From Prosapia bicincta (Eukaryota > Arthropoda > Insecta > Hemiptera > Cercopidae), in contig JBAIZL010000006.1 of assembly GCA_036971475.1 (NCBI GenBank), positions 15,552,959 to 15,616,958 on the forward strand: a stretch of DNA of 64,000 nucleotides. Reading direction: 5' to 3'. Under the pieces are notes generated by a model that was not told the origin of the DNA, made no database searches, and saw nothing but the letters and a program-made list of their open reading frames with translations. The position numbers were made by a program, and so were the translations under genes. Each line of letters begins with the position of its first letter. The stretch's first letter is position 1. Positions 13,534 to 24,855 of the stretch are shown here, one piece after another.

Positions 13534-16500
13534 CATATATATATATCATGGTTTTTTTTCAATCTTAGCATCATTTTATCTATGAAAGTGTACTTGTTTG
13601 TTTATAAGGTTAGCATAGGGCTTCGGCACTTCTAATGGCTGTGTTTTATCAATGTTTGCTTTCAGATATCTTGTTCAGCTGCACCTCGCTATGAACAATC
13701 CCAGTCTTCCAGTATATCTTCTACAAGCTGTGATATCTGCAGGTACACTTTTTATTTTATTTATGTAAGAAATTTCCATGTTATTGATTACAAAAAAAGA
13801 GTTCAATGTGAAACAAAATTTATTCCAGAGAAAACATTATAATCACCTGCATATATGTCACGCCCATCTCTGTAACTCCCCACAATTTTTGAAATTATAG
13901 TTAATTTATAAAAATCTTTGTTCATTTATAAATGATTACTTTCTGGATCAATTGCTCCACTAAGCAATTGTATCCAATGATTTGACTTAGGGAGTCTCGC
14001 TTTCTATCCAAATCTTTCTAAAGAAAGATAAATTACATTAAAGTTGTATTTTGAATTTCCAAAACAATTCAGATGCATACTGGTTACCTTAATATATTTA
14101 CTGATTTGTTTTTGTCAAATTACTTTAAAAAAAGTAAATTCAGAACCTACCTTGGCAATCACTTAAACTTACTGGGGTTTTACTCACTTGGCTTTACTCT
14201 TTTAACATAATAAATTTTTAAAATATAAATACGAAGTTACTCATAAATTTTACAAATACATTTTCACTTTGTTATTCAATTTTGAAGTTTATTATTTGAA
14301 GTTTCAATAAAAAATCTAAGTCATTATAATTAGATTGCAACTCATGAACGGTCTTCGGTAACACCTGGAGAAGAACGACAGCAGCTCAAAACTTCCCATG
14401 CTTGTGACAAGAATCCCTACCCTTATTCATTCAGACAGTTGCATTATATTAGTTACCAGTGTTTAGCATGGATCTCTCCCCAACGCTGTCTAAAGACATT
14501 TTTAGAATCAAAGGGTTTTTTTTAAATCATATTAATTTTACTCTTGTTAAAAAAAACAGATATCTTGCAACATACTGAATTGTTGCCAAAAATTATTTAG
14601 TATGTTACAAAGTGACAGAAGCAGTTGAGCATACTAATCTAGCAATTTTCTCAAAACAAAACTTTTTGTTAGAAGTGTCACTAATAACATCTTAGAAATT
14701 CTTAGTAGAACTCAGTTTGTTGGGTTCGATCTCCACTTTCATACAGAAGTCCATTTCTAAAAATTGTTACCACATTCCAGCAATAAATATGTGATATAAA
14801 TAATTTTTCACATCGTTGGGAATTTTGAAACACAATTTATGTGTGGAAAGTCCTTTTTATACTAGAAATTCAAGAGTTATAATTTAATTTATAAATATAT
14901 GTCAAGTTTTTTTGGAATAAGTTATCTTGAAATGAAAAATGTGTTTGTACTTCATGTATATATATTTATAAAAATTATCATTTGATTTACAGGATATGCC
15001 ATTGTGAAGGAGACAGTGAAGTCCCTCTTATTGCTCCTTGTTACTGTGCAGGCTCATTGCGATATGTCCACCAAGCCTGTCTACAACAATGGATCAAGTC
15101 TTCAAATATTCGAAGCTGTGAACTGTGTAAATTTCAGTTTATTATGCAGACTAAAACCAAACCTTTTAGTGAGGTAAGTTAGAAATCATTAAATTAGGGT
15201 CTTTATTTAAAAAACATGTAAATTCTTTCTTATAAAACAATTACTCTTATTCATTATATATCCTGGACCCCATTTATTATAATAAAACCATTTTTATATC
15301 TATTAACTTTTATATTTAGCAACCAAATTAATACTAATGATTTTTTTTTTTTTTAATCAAAAACTTTGTTTACAGAATAACCATGGGATATGTTCAAAAA
15401 AGATTTTCCTTAAGAAATATTCCATATAGTTGAAATACCTGTATGAATAAGTGTTTTTTTTTGTAAATAAAAAAATTTTTTTACCGCCAAAGATAAAGAA
15501 CAATCTTATTTTGTACTATAAAGATGAATGTATGTCTGTCTGTATGTCTTTATACCTTTCTAAACTAATAATTCGATCAACATGAAACTTTGGAAAGTTG
15601 TCGAGTACGTTCCCATGAACGTTTCTAGCATAATGCATCTATCCTGGTATAATTGGAGCATGTTTATACAAAGAAATTCAATTAAACTGAAAACTAAATT
15701 CGTCTAGAAAATGTTACTACTCTTCTAACCAAGCATTCAGTTATCGTATTTGATATGTAAGAATTATTAATATAGATGCAAACAATAATCAATAGATGGA
15801 GTTAATCACGCTATGACGTAGAGTCAACACTTTAGTTAATTGAAAACATATCCTGCACCAATTTTATATGTATTTAGGTTAGTTTGCATTACAGCTTTTT
15901 TAAGGTATAAGTTATATTGATTTATATACTGTACATTATTAAATTAAAATGCTATTGAAAGCTTATTTAATTTATGAGCTAATAAATATTATTAATTTAT
16001 AAAATAGATTTTAGTAAATTATTTCATTATATTGAAAATTAATTTGATAATTTGTTTGTCATAATTTTAGAATGGAACAGTTATTGAATTAGGCTAAATT
16101 GTTTTGTTATGAGGAAGGTATGAATTAGGTAATTATTTGTAAACTTAAATTCTAGAATCATTGATTAACCCTTAGCGCTCGGATTTTTTTAACATGCTAT
16201 GCTTCCCCACTTGTAATTAAATTGAGACAAATTCCTCACCTGCAAGTTGCATTATTGTTTATGGAAAACTTTGTTTTCTCTTACATGATTTTAGTAAACT
16301 AAGTTATTTTTATTCACTAATACTGTATGTACATGATTTTATTATCTTATTTATAGTTTTGCAGAGTATGATATCTCTGAAAACAGTCTTCCGGATGAAG
16401 TCCTGGTTTTCTGCTGCATGTTTTGCAGTGAAAAACTGTTTCCCTTCTACCTCCTTTTATCAGGGTGTCTAGTGACAGGGAAAACCGGGAAAACCTGGAA

Positions 16501-19500
16501 AAGTCAGGGAATTTTAAGATTCTGGAAAATTCAGGGAAAAGTCAGGGAAAATTTTAAAAAATCGGGAAAATATTTATTTTGATTAGAAACAAAACTAGTG
16601 GCCATTGCTCTCGAATATTTGGTATTGTAAGCCAGCGGTTTAGGGGCAGGGCAGTCAGGAAATAACACTTCTTTATTTAGATGCCCATTATTTATTTGAT
16701 AAGCCCAATGCTATGACTTCAGGACTTATGTCAATAAATATTAAACGTGTCGAGTTGGTACAGCTGGGAGGTTTTAGCCTGGACCGTGGCCTTGGGGTGC
16801 GCAGTGGTTCTGTTATCATATGGACAGGTGGGGATAACAGATAACTCAGTCTGTTTCTGACCACACAGAACGCTGTGTAAATATTCGTAGCCAGCTATTT
16901 GTCTAGACTCGTGATAGTATGTGTTTTATTTGACGGTGATTATTTGGACACTGTTTATTTCAACATGGAAGGTTCCAGTTTTCATTGCCGTAGCGGGCAA
17001 GCGCGTCATGCAGATGTCGTCATTACCTCCCCTCCTTCCGTAGGATAAATATAAACTAAAAGATAAAGTGACTGAAGCAGAGATTATATGGTGCGTGAAT
17101 TTAGTAATGCAACACTTCTTTACGCAATGCAGAAGGTAGTGTGCCTCTTTCTAAGGATGTTCCCTGATAGCACCATTGCACAGAACATAAGATTGGGGGA
17201 AAGATAACATTTCCTATAGTGTTGTAATCGGTTTATCAAATTATATTAAAGACCTGTTACTGACATAATTAAATTCAAATTCTAACTATGTAATTGGCTT
17301 TGATGAAAGTTTAAACAAAATATCACAAAGAGCCCAAATGGATTTGAGTGTTAGGTATAGGGATGCAGAGACGGATGAAGTGAAACCTCGATATTTTGGT
17401 TCTGTGTTCCTTACAGACACAAAAGCAAAAGAGTTACTCAATTCGTTCTTCAAAGTCTGGATTTATCCAAGAACCTTCAGATATCAGTGTAAACTGGGCT
17501 TTCTATAGACATCTAAAAGAAGAAAAGTCAGGGAAAACTCAGGGAATTTCTTCAAGCTATTTTACTAGACACCCTGGAAAAGTCAGGGAAAACTCAGGGA
17601 ATTTCTTCAAGCTATTTTACTAGACACCCTGTTTATCTTCCTGTTACTGCAAACTACACAATCCTTAGAGCTACTTTTATCAATGGAAAAGATTAAATGT
17701 AATTTCCCATTCAGTCTTTCTTCTTTGTCAGTATTTGATAACCCTCTTGCTATATGGGTTATTCCTGATGTCACCAATGCTTTCCCTCACCAAGTTTTGG
17801 CAAAACTATTTTTGTTTAACAGGATTCTCTCTCATTTCCTTTTTTTTGTTGTTATAGATAATAAAACTGTTTACTACAGCTACATCTAATAGCCAGAAAA
17901 ACATTTTCCTCCACCATTTATTTGTTTGTCTCGTAAAACTGCACGGTTCATTATATTGAACAGCTAAATCTACACCACCCATAAACTGGTTATATTTACA
18001 AATACCTGTTGGTTTAGTTATTTTGTTTATGAAACTGAACTACATTCTAATAAATCAGTATCAAGTAAAAGATCAGGATTTTCAGAATCACTAATTGCGC
18101 TTGAAACAACGGCAAACTACGAGTAAACAAATAACCTGCGAAACCGTAACCTACTTGCAGCTTACAACGTAGCGGCAAACTAGATTTTGTGGTGACTCAC
18201 ATATTCCTAGACATTTTCAACTTAGTTCACATTATTGTCAATGTGACATTATTGTCACATTATTGTTTGTAGCACCAAACGGTAAAAGATTGAATGTCGT
18301 GAGCTTCGCTGCAGATGAGTTATAGGTATTTGAAAATCATGTCGGGTAACCCCCGACATACGAGTAAACTGCAATATACGCTTGGCGGGGCTCCCCCGAC
18401 AGTCGAATGCTAAGGGTTAAAGAACACCTATGTGAACAACTGGCTACTAATTTGAGATAGCAAGTATAAAGCAGGTTTACTATCTTGGTTTATTTAATTT
18501 ACGCAGCCTATTCATACAGTAATTTCTTACTTTCTTAAGAGTAGAGCTCTTTAGACCCCAGTCTAGAATAGGTTAGGCCTAACTACATGGCCTGCTTCTT
18601 CCTCACTCACTAGTACCACAAAATAGAAATGTTAACTTTGAAATGTTTTTCCTATGATTCAAGGAAAAAAAGGTCAATAGACATGTAATTTTCATTTTGA
18701 AAATAGCTATATATTTCTGCAAATATTTTTTTTTTAATTTCTGAATTTTCTTTTCTGAAATTCTGAAAGTGATTCAGTTAATCAGTGATTCAGATAGTCA
18801 GAAATTGGATAATTAGAGTTCTTCTGTAAGTGTTTATTCAAAAACCTTACTTGTGATCAACCCAAGAATTGCAAGTTTTAATAAAAAAGGATATGATCTA
18901 TTGAATTATATAGCTTCTAAGTTATAAGTTTTATTATTTAATGTATCAAATAAAAGTCATTTTATTTGTTTATAGTGGGAGCATTTGGAGATGTCTGGTT
19001 TTGAAAGAAGAAAACTATTCTGTGCAGTTATCTTTCATGCAGTTGCTCTGACATGTGTTGTATGGTCATTGTATATTTTGATTGATAGAACTGCTGAAGA
19101 AATTCAGAATGGTCTCTTAGAATGGCCTTTTTGGACAAAGTTAATTGTTGTGGCCATTGGTTTTACTGGAGGCATGGTGTTTATGTACATCCAGTGTAAA
19201 GCATATCTGCAGATCTGTCAGCGTTGGAAAGATTTTAACAGGTAATGCATTATTAAAAACGTTTGGATTTATTTATTTTTAAAAATATTTATTACAGTAT
19301 TTCTCATATTAATAAATTAATTTATTAATTAATTCATATTTATTAATATTTAGTTAAATTTATTTAGTTTTAGTTTCATATGAAGAAAATCTTTTTACAA
19401 AAGGGGCAAGATATGCAATGTAGTTAATTCGTCCCATTTGCATTAAAATAAGTGATAAGATGGTATTATTAATATACTCATCTTCATTTCTGTTAGGAAT

Positions 19501-22323
19501 ATTTCTATATGTTTAAGTACAGTTTTCTGCCATTCCTAACGTTTCAATATTCTCCTCTGTTGACATTTTTCGGAGTAACTCCATTTTCAAAACTTAAATC
19601 GTATTACCTTACGATCAATGAAAACGAGAGTACGATTTAAGTTTTGAAAATGAAGTTACTCCGAAACGCGCCAACAGAGGAGAAAATTGAAATGTTAGGA
19701 ATGGCAGAAAACTGTACTCAAACTTATAAGTGATAACATATTTTGAATAAAACAGCTGATTTTATGTTATAGGTTAAGTGGTAGAACAGCTGTTTTAACA
19801 CATAGGTTATGTTACTTTGTTTATATTAATTGTAATTGTTTAATAAAAAGTAATTCAAATAATTTTTTTACTCAAGTAGGAATTGATTTTACAAAACTTT
19901 GTTTATATCACTTGTTTAATAGGCATAATTAACATTTGGTAACATCTGGTATTATCCTTTGAAAAATGTAATTTAACCCTTTGATTAGCCTTTGCATTAC
20001 CAGTAAGTGAAATCGAGTATCGGCCAGCGGGAGCATTCCTGTAAATGTACGTTCTACCATTTCTCTCAGATTAGCATTGCCGTAGGTTTACGATTTGTTT
20101 TCCTATGTATTGTGATGTACTCTAGGTTAAATATTTGCAACTATCTGGACAATAAACACTACACAGAGTACATAGTCACAATTCTTTCGTGTCCAAAGTC
20201 TATTGGTTTTCCATATATTTACAAATCATTTCAAAGTTTGTGCGGTATTTTACAATGAATAGGTATTTTACAAAAAAAAGATTAACAGATAATTTTTAGC
20301 AAAAATATTGTCAGTAAACAAAAGTTAAAGTTTGGTTACCGTAAGGAAATAAGTATATAAAAAAAAGTTGACAAATATTACAAATAATAATATAATTTTA
20401 AAAATTAGAGAAAAATAAAGAGAAAAATTAGAAAAAAGAAAAACAGTAAAAATCTTTTTAAAATATGTTGCTTCCAGGGGCCAATATCAGGCAGGCAGGC
20501 ACATGTTGCTAATCAAACAGTTGAATGTTCTCCCAAGATTCTACAAATATAATAGCTTAACTTAATCCACACTTATTGAAAAGATCGTATTTTATGTTAA
20601 ATATTAAAAAATATCTATTTCACAGGGGTGGCTTCAGGATTTATTTTTGGGGGAGGAAAGTAGCGATTATCGAAGGGGGGTTTTACGGTCGCTCTAAAAA
20701 TTTTTTAAAATTACATAGCATGTTTAAGGGCATTATTACTCTCAGGGTAAGTAGATATAATATGCTAAAAAAAACTATTATTTGGTATTTCACTGTTGCT
20801 TAATGTATTATAAATTTCGCTACTTTATTATGAGCATTTATTTTGATCTTGGATATGTAACATTTATCTTTTTAAATTATTGAAAAGTGAGATAGATTTT
20901 AACAAATAAATATCATACATTATGTTGATATTACTCTTCTTCATTGTTATTATTAATATTTAAACAGATTTTAAAAAATTTGTTACTAATTTGTTGAATG
21001 GTCAAGTGGCAGAGTTCATTGAATATGGGATAAAAGCTGGTTTCACCATTTAAAAAGTGTTTAAATTTTAAAGGTGATTATGTTAAAAAGTATAAAATGT
21101 TCATACTTAACTTTTATATTACAATTTATGTTTATAAATAGTTTCTTTTAAAAAAAATGTTATAGAAACAGTTCTTAATTTTAAAGTTGACTTACAATAC
21201 TGAAAATATTAGCACAGTTTTACTTTAAAGTCATTTTCTGGCTAAAATGAAAATGTTTGTTAAATCCAATTCATGTTAACTTTAACATTATTAATTGTAA
21301 TTACAAATGTTTTTAATATTAACTTATTGTTGAAGGGTGATATACGTTCAGAATGCTCCAGAGAAGCCAAGTTTACCATCACCTATTGCTCAAATACATG
21401 TACCAAGCCCACCTATTGTTGGCCCATCTCAGTCGGTCGGTGCCACTCATCCAACTTTATCGGAGAACCAGTTCAAACCATACCAAGTAGATAATCAGGA
21501 TTCACCTTCAGAAGAGACTAGTATTGATCTGAAAAATATTCGAAATTTACATATTTTTTTTAATGATGAAAATAGAATAAGAGTACAGAAAGAAGAATTA
21601 GAATCTTGTACTGTAGACTTGGAAAATATTAACAACGAAAGTATTGAAAGTAATTCGGTAGTACCTCAGAGACTAGATCCAGATGGTCATGGAACTTCAT
21701 GGCATATTAAAATAGGTAAAAGAAAGGATCTTGGAAGCAAAGGGAATGATGTAACTATGTCAAGTGCTGCTCATCGCTCCAATGATGAAAATTATGGCGG
21801 GATTCTAGTTCCCGCCGAAGTAAGCAGAGTCAACAACGGAGCAGATAAACTGACAAAAAGTAATGACTCTGCTAATAGCATAAACGAATCGCCTATACTA
21901 AAACTACAAATTAAGAAGGCAGAAATAGTTATTAAGTTTGGTCAAAAATCAGGTAACTGTGATACATCTGAAGAGAAACAGGAAGAAAAGAATACAAATG
22001 ACACAATGAATATTAAAATCAACAATGGAGATAAACACACTACTGAACCAATTTTTATTGATGTGGTAAAAAATCTGGATGATGAAAGACCAGAAAAAGA
22101 TGAATTAGAACAATCAAATTCACTTCATACTGATGAAGATTATACTTCTCTGACTACGAAGCTACTTTCTCAATCTTGTAGTAGTGAGAATAGCAGAGAT
22201 ATTGGAGCACATTCTTGGACTCCAGAACAATCAAAACACAGTGAACTGGATTCAGGTTCTCAAACACCATTACTTGTGAATAACGAGAAGGAAGAGTTTC
22301 TTAACATCAACAAAATTGATTAA
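6785..22323 (+). CDS. MARCHF8: MARCHF1/MARCHF8-like membrane RING-CH E3 ubiquitin ligase (whole gene, five coding exons)
   Basis: Joining 6785-6868, 13666-13742, 14993-15173, 18976-19241 and 21336-22323 gives 1596 nt: 531 codons plus stop, with every junction in frame and every intron GT-AG. The protein has an N-terminal Ser/Gln-rich segment, a RING-CH domain (C53, C56, C70, C72, H80, C83, C96, C99), two membrane segments (about 129-150 and 169-190) and a long cytosolic tail. Vertebrate MARCHF1/8 share the near-identical core [12 protein letters not shown], [16 protein letters not shown] and [17 protein letters not shown]. These ligases sit in endosomal and plasma membranes and ubiquitinate the cytosolic tails of membrane proteins, sending them to lysosomes. 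The tail (residues ~204-531) is several times longer than in vertebrates. MARCHF1 and MARCHF8 cannot be separated here and probably correspond to one invertebrate gene. Confidence 0.95.
8460..8925 (+). repeat. Dispersed repeat family G, copy 1
   Basis: Contains gtcgaacctgttataacta, atagctatgttgtaaag and gtgagtattgagcaacattt, all found in reverse complement and reverse order at 33380-33725. This copy has an extra segment around 8640-8710. No coding capacity seen. The class is unknown. Confidence 0.65.
11735..13552. repeat. Cluster of family B tails as five convergent units around (AT)n arrays
   Basis: Sense copies at about 11735-12056, 12282-12403, 12626-12885, 13073-13190 and 13350-13467 point at (AT)n runs. 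The first four are matched by antisense copies at 12135-12281, 12461-12625, 12924-13072 and 13200-13345; the fifth ends in an AT array (13468-13552). Each sense copy carries the hairpin motif or its flank, ctcttaccaaggtaagtct and gtctcctagtccaaaaaatc. The longest copy has about 100 bp of extra upstream sequence (cctgacagacttatataaac) shared with 32625-32700. These look like 3' termini of a PLE-like element, amplified locally. Confidence 0.8.
13666..13742 (+). CDS. MARCHF8: MARCH gene coding exon 2
   Basis: Acceptor ttgctttcag|ATATCT and donor TGCAG|GTACAC, 77 nt, ending in phase 2. It encodes the Ser-rich linker and the first RING-CH zinc ligand, C53, in the family motif CDICR. Confidence 0.9.
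13743..14992 (+). other. MARCH intron 2
   Basis: GTACAC to tttgatttacag. AT-rich. Around 14710-14745 there is a B-box-like GGGTTCGATCTCC that might belong to a decayed SINE, but no A box is clear. Confidence 0.6.
14993..15173 (+). CDS. MARCHF8: MARCH gene coding exon 3 (RING-CH domain)
   Basis: Acceptor gatttacag|GATATG and donor AGTGAG|GTAAGT, 181 nt. The first base completes the split arginine codon and 60 codons follow. The exon carries seven of the eight zinc ligands: C56, C70, C72, H80, C83, C96 and C99. W87 in QQWIKSS is the conserved tryptophan of the E2-binding face. The RING-CH order C4HC3 marks this as MARCH rather than a classical RING. Confidence 0.95.
16165..18420. mobile_element. 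piggyBac-like non-autonomous element with TTAA ends
   Basis: The left end TTAACCCTTAGC (16165 on) and the right end GCTAAGGGTTAA (to 18420) are inverted repeats, each including the TTAA that piggyBac duplicates. The right subterminal region holds a second dyad, GTCGGG...CCCGAC, near 18342-18357. The interior has no transposase I can recognise, so it would depend on one supplied elsewhere. A hAT-like element has inserted at 16461. Confidence 0.65.
16461..17631. mobile_element. hAT-like non-autonomous element inside the piggyBac-like element
   Basis: Ends are CAGGGTGTCTAG and CTAGACACCCTG, typical of a widespread hAT group whose subterminal DNA is rich in GGGAAAA and GTCAGGGAA words. The right end is present twice: a 54-bp unit is repeated at 17524-17577 and 17578-17631. 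Flanks share only a 5-bp direct repeat, TTTAT, not a clean 8-bp target duplication. No transposase frame is visible. Confidence 0.6.
18976..19241 (+). CDS. MARCHF8: MARCH gene coding exon 4 (two membrane segments)
   Basis: Acceptor tttatag|TGGGAG and donor AACAG|GTAATG, 266 nt, ending in phase 2. It encodes residues 115-202 and part of 203. First hydrophobic span about 129-150 ([20 protein letters not shown]), then the conserved short lumenal loop DRTAEEIQ and WPFWTK, then a second span about 169-190. Family conservation is near-complete here, including the glycine-rich FTGG in the second span. Confidence 0.95.
19330..19850 (-). repeat. Dispersed repeat family F, minus copy, interrupted
   Basis: The words gcaatgtagttaattcgtcccatttgc (inverted), cagctgttttaacacataggttatgttac and taaaacagctg match the family copies at 35280-38230 and 45285-45690 in opposite orientation. 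A palindromic insertion at 19459-19726 splits it. Confidence 0.65.
19459..19726. mobile_element. Foldback element with 10-bp target duplication
   Basis: Two ~95-bp arms (about 19511-19610 and 19630-19724) are near-perfect inverted copies: gtttaagtacagttttctgcc against ggcagaaaactgtactcaaac. About 50 bp at the left are outside the palindrome. The insertion is bracketed by the direct repeat TAAGTGATAA at 19449-19458 and 19727-19736. Other copies of repeat F lack it. Class unknown. Confidence 0.6.
21336..22323 (+). CDS. MARCHF8: MARCH gene last coding exon (long C-terminal tail)
   Basis: Acceptor attgttgaag|GGTGAT: the first G completes the split arginine codon and the frame stays open for 328 codons to TAA at 22321-22323. 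It begins VIYVQNAPE, the conserved start of the MARCHF1/8 tail. The rest is hydrophilic, rich in Ser, Asn, Glu and Lys, without obvious domains, so probably disordered. It may carry sorting or phosphorylation sites. Vertebrate tails are only some tens of residues. Confidence 0.9.
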
Positions 22324-23300
22324 ATATGTTAATAAATTGTAAGCAGGTTATGTTAAGCCAGGCTGTTTCTACTATTCAGTACTTACATTGTTAAACTTGA
22401 GGTTTTTATATTTGTGTTCCTATTTATTATTATTTTTTAATGTGTAAATAAGTAACAATTTATTTTATCTAACATGATACGTATAAGAAACACTCTTACC
22501 TTCCTGTTTTAATGCATTTTTAACATATCATTTTCTAGTAGTTTGTGTTGTTAGTTTTACCGTACATCAGAAACTAAATAGAAGATGAAATTAATTTTTA
22601 ATTAGTATAAGAGTTGCATTTCAAAGTGGAAATTTTTGTGATTTTCTAGTCAGGTAGTCATTTCTGAAGTGGATAAATAAATTAAAATATTAATTGAAAT
22701 TAGCATAGATGTTAAGAAAGAAGTGAGGAGCCCGAAATTGGCATTCATGTGATATAAAGTTTACTTTAAAACAACTGATGATCAATAAAGTTTTTATAAT
22801 TTTAACTATATTGTTAACCTTAAACTAGTCTTTTTTTTCACCAGTAGAGTGTTTATAGTCTGTATAGAATTTGTATATGTAAGTATTAAAATTTTAGTAT
22901 TGTTAACATTTTTTTATAAAAAGGTTCAAACACATCTACCAAATGTTAATTCTTTTTAAAAATATCTCAATATAATGTTAGCCAAGTAGAAGAAAAATAT
23001 TTGACTGTGGTAAACTTTAAATAATTTGTGTACACCCAGGTACATGGTAGTTTTCTTGTTGGTATTTGGACAGTATTGTGCTCAGATCTGTAATCTTTTC
23101 TTTTGTATTGTACATATTTCTTCTTATGTATATTTTAAATTAACTCCTAAATTGACTATTACTTGTGCCAAATTTGTATTGTACTTTTTATAAAAAGATA
23201 AATTTAAAAAAAAAGTTATGTTCAATATTGTTTTTTGAGATTTGTTTGAATTTGTTATGAAACGTTCTCTGTAAATAAATTTTTTGATTAATTTACAGTG
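22324..23300 (+). other. MARCH 3' UTR with candidate poly(A) signals
   Basis: AT-rich non-coding sequence after the stop. AATAAA hexamers occur at 22784-22789 (atcAATAAAg, followed by a T-rich run) and 23274-23279. Either could end the transcript. Confidence 0.5.
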
Positions 23301-23844
23301 TTTTATTTTCAAACAAAGATATATTTAAAAAATATTAATAAATAATAAAAAATAAACTAGAAAATGTTGACCAAACTTCAAACTTAATCCTTTTAAAGAG
23401 AATAATGTCTGAGAAATGCCTGTCCTTTTTGCTTTAGTATTACTATGAAATGGCAAGCAATTTTCATTGATGTAAGATTTCACTAAAATAGACCTAAAAT
23501 CATTAATTTAATAGATACAGTAATTCTCTTTTTTATATTGTGTATTAAATGATTATCTATGAGTTGATACAAAAAAATTCACACTTAAAATTTTGTTTAC
23601 TATTTCACATATTACTACAAAAAAGGAAGAACTAAAACTGTACAGAAACAATATAAATTACACTAATATCACTAAACTTGTAAATGTGATACCAATTTGT
23701 ATAAAATCTTACATTATTAATCTCCGGCAATTGTTAAAACATTTTCTGAGTTTAACATAATTATTTTTCCTCCTAAGCCTAACAACTAATCAAATAGGTA
23801 TATTAGGGGTCAAAATTGTCATCAATATGTGTCCACAAAATGAA

Positions 23845-24257
23845 CTAACATATTCCAAAAGTTTTGATTATGGCTTCCCCAACAAATGTGTTTAGGCAAA
23901 CAAAGCGGATGCAATCCTTTTTGACAGCACCTATAGTGGAAAGTAGATTATTTTTTTTCTCACCCCTTTTGTATTGGCTGAATATGTTCCTTTCTCTTTT
24001 CATTAGTAATTTTTCCAAAAAAATATCTGCTGGGTTGTCATCCCCTCCCATTTCATTAGCACGTGGTAGAAACCTAGGGGTGGAGTATTTCTCTTCGGTT
24101 TGTTTCTGAGGTAGTCACTTGACAGTTGTTCAACTATGTCAATAACAAAATCCAATCTTGTTAGAGGTTTGTCAGTATTCTCTTTATATAATATGTATGC
24201 ATTCTTCCAATAATATTGATCATGAATATGATAAGCTATAGCAATTTTTAGTAACAT
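23845..24257 (-). pseudogene. Possible piggyBac transposase C-terminal remnant
   Basis: Two overlapping minus-strand frames. The upstream one (24257-24003) contains the segment KNAYILYKENTDKPL then RLDFVIDIVEQL, which resembles the conserved end of piggyBac transposase cores (NAxILYK... and LxFxxxLxxxL). The frame shifts around 24040-24050 and continues as GGDDNPADIF to a stop near 23845. The second part has no match that I recognise. No TTAA-flanked ends were found close by. An alternative is an unrelated decayed gene. Confidence 0.35.
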
Positions 24258-24570
24258 TCATTAATTTGGAAGTTTTTTTCTTGGCCGATTTTAAGACAAC
24301 TTATTTACGGACTCGAGCATTTTTTGACATTGACATTTCTCGGCTGTATTTAAAACTTCCGTATACATGGACATTGGTGCTAAAAAAGTTATACTAACAC
24401 ATAATTTTCTAATTTTAACATTTAAAGTGTGTTGGCATGACCTTTTATTACCATTTGATAAATTAATCAATAAAGTAAAAAGCCTCTTCTATGCTCAAAC
24501 CTTCTGATCCCAACTCCCTATTTCTAGGTAATGTTCACAAAATTTTTTAAAAAATATAATTCAACGTATG

Positions 24571-24574
<4 letters not shown>

Positions 24575-24658
<84 letters not shown>

Positions 24659-24855
24659 GTTAAAAACTTCAGTAGAAGAGCGAGTCTAAACGTCGGAACT
24701 GCGATTTTATGGACTGCAGAATGAACAGATGTACTCCAGATAGTAACTATTCATCATATTTTTCCATCCGTGAAGGAATACATAAACTTCATAAAGTCAG
24801 TGCAACGGAAAAACAATGGATAATGTTAAATATCAAGAATATATATATATATATA
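24575..24855. repeat. (AT)n array with family E tail
   Basis: (AT)n at about 24575-24654 is followed by the E tail (24658-24835): cgtcggaactgcgattt, ggactgcagaatgaac, ccgtgaaggaatacat and gtcagtgcaacggaaaaac, ending again at a short AT run. Confidence 0.75.

Larger units (their letters stand above)
6869..13665 (+). other. MARCH intron 1 (6.8 kb), repeat-filled
   Basis: GTAAGT to ttgctttcag. It contains dispersed repeat G (8460-8925) and the family B cluster (11735-13540), plus a poly-C run near 9331-9341. The remainder is AT-rich with no recognisable gene. Confidence 0.7.
15174..18975 (+). other. MARCH intron 3 (3.8 kb) with nested transposons
   Basis: GTAAGT to tttgtttatag. Holds the piggyBac-like element at 16165-18420 with a hAT-like element inside it. 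At 15525-15660 there is a segment with repeated tgtatgtctgtc words and an ATGAAACTTTGGAAAGTTG word that looks like old repeat DNA of unknown type. Confidence 0.7.
19242..21335 (+). other. MARCH intron 4 (2.1 kb)
   Basis: GTAATG to attgttgaag. Contains an inverted copy of dispersed repeat F interrupted by a foldback element. The rest is AT-rich without genes. Confidence 0.7.

Noticed and set aside
14700..14750. tRNA-like B box GGGTTCGATCTCC
   Set aside because: No A box, acceptor stem or cloverleaf could be built around it; at most a decayed SINE.
15525..15660. Possible Helitron or other repeat end (ATGAAACTTTGGAAAG word)
   Set aside because: No terminal CTRR hairpin or TC start was found, and no second copy in the window.
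17396..17623. 75-codon frame inside the hAT-like element
   Set aside because: It runs through the terminal repeat words ([17 protein letters not shown]) and has no transposase motif.
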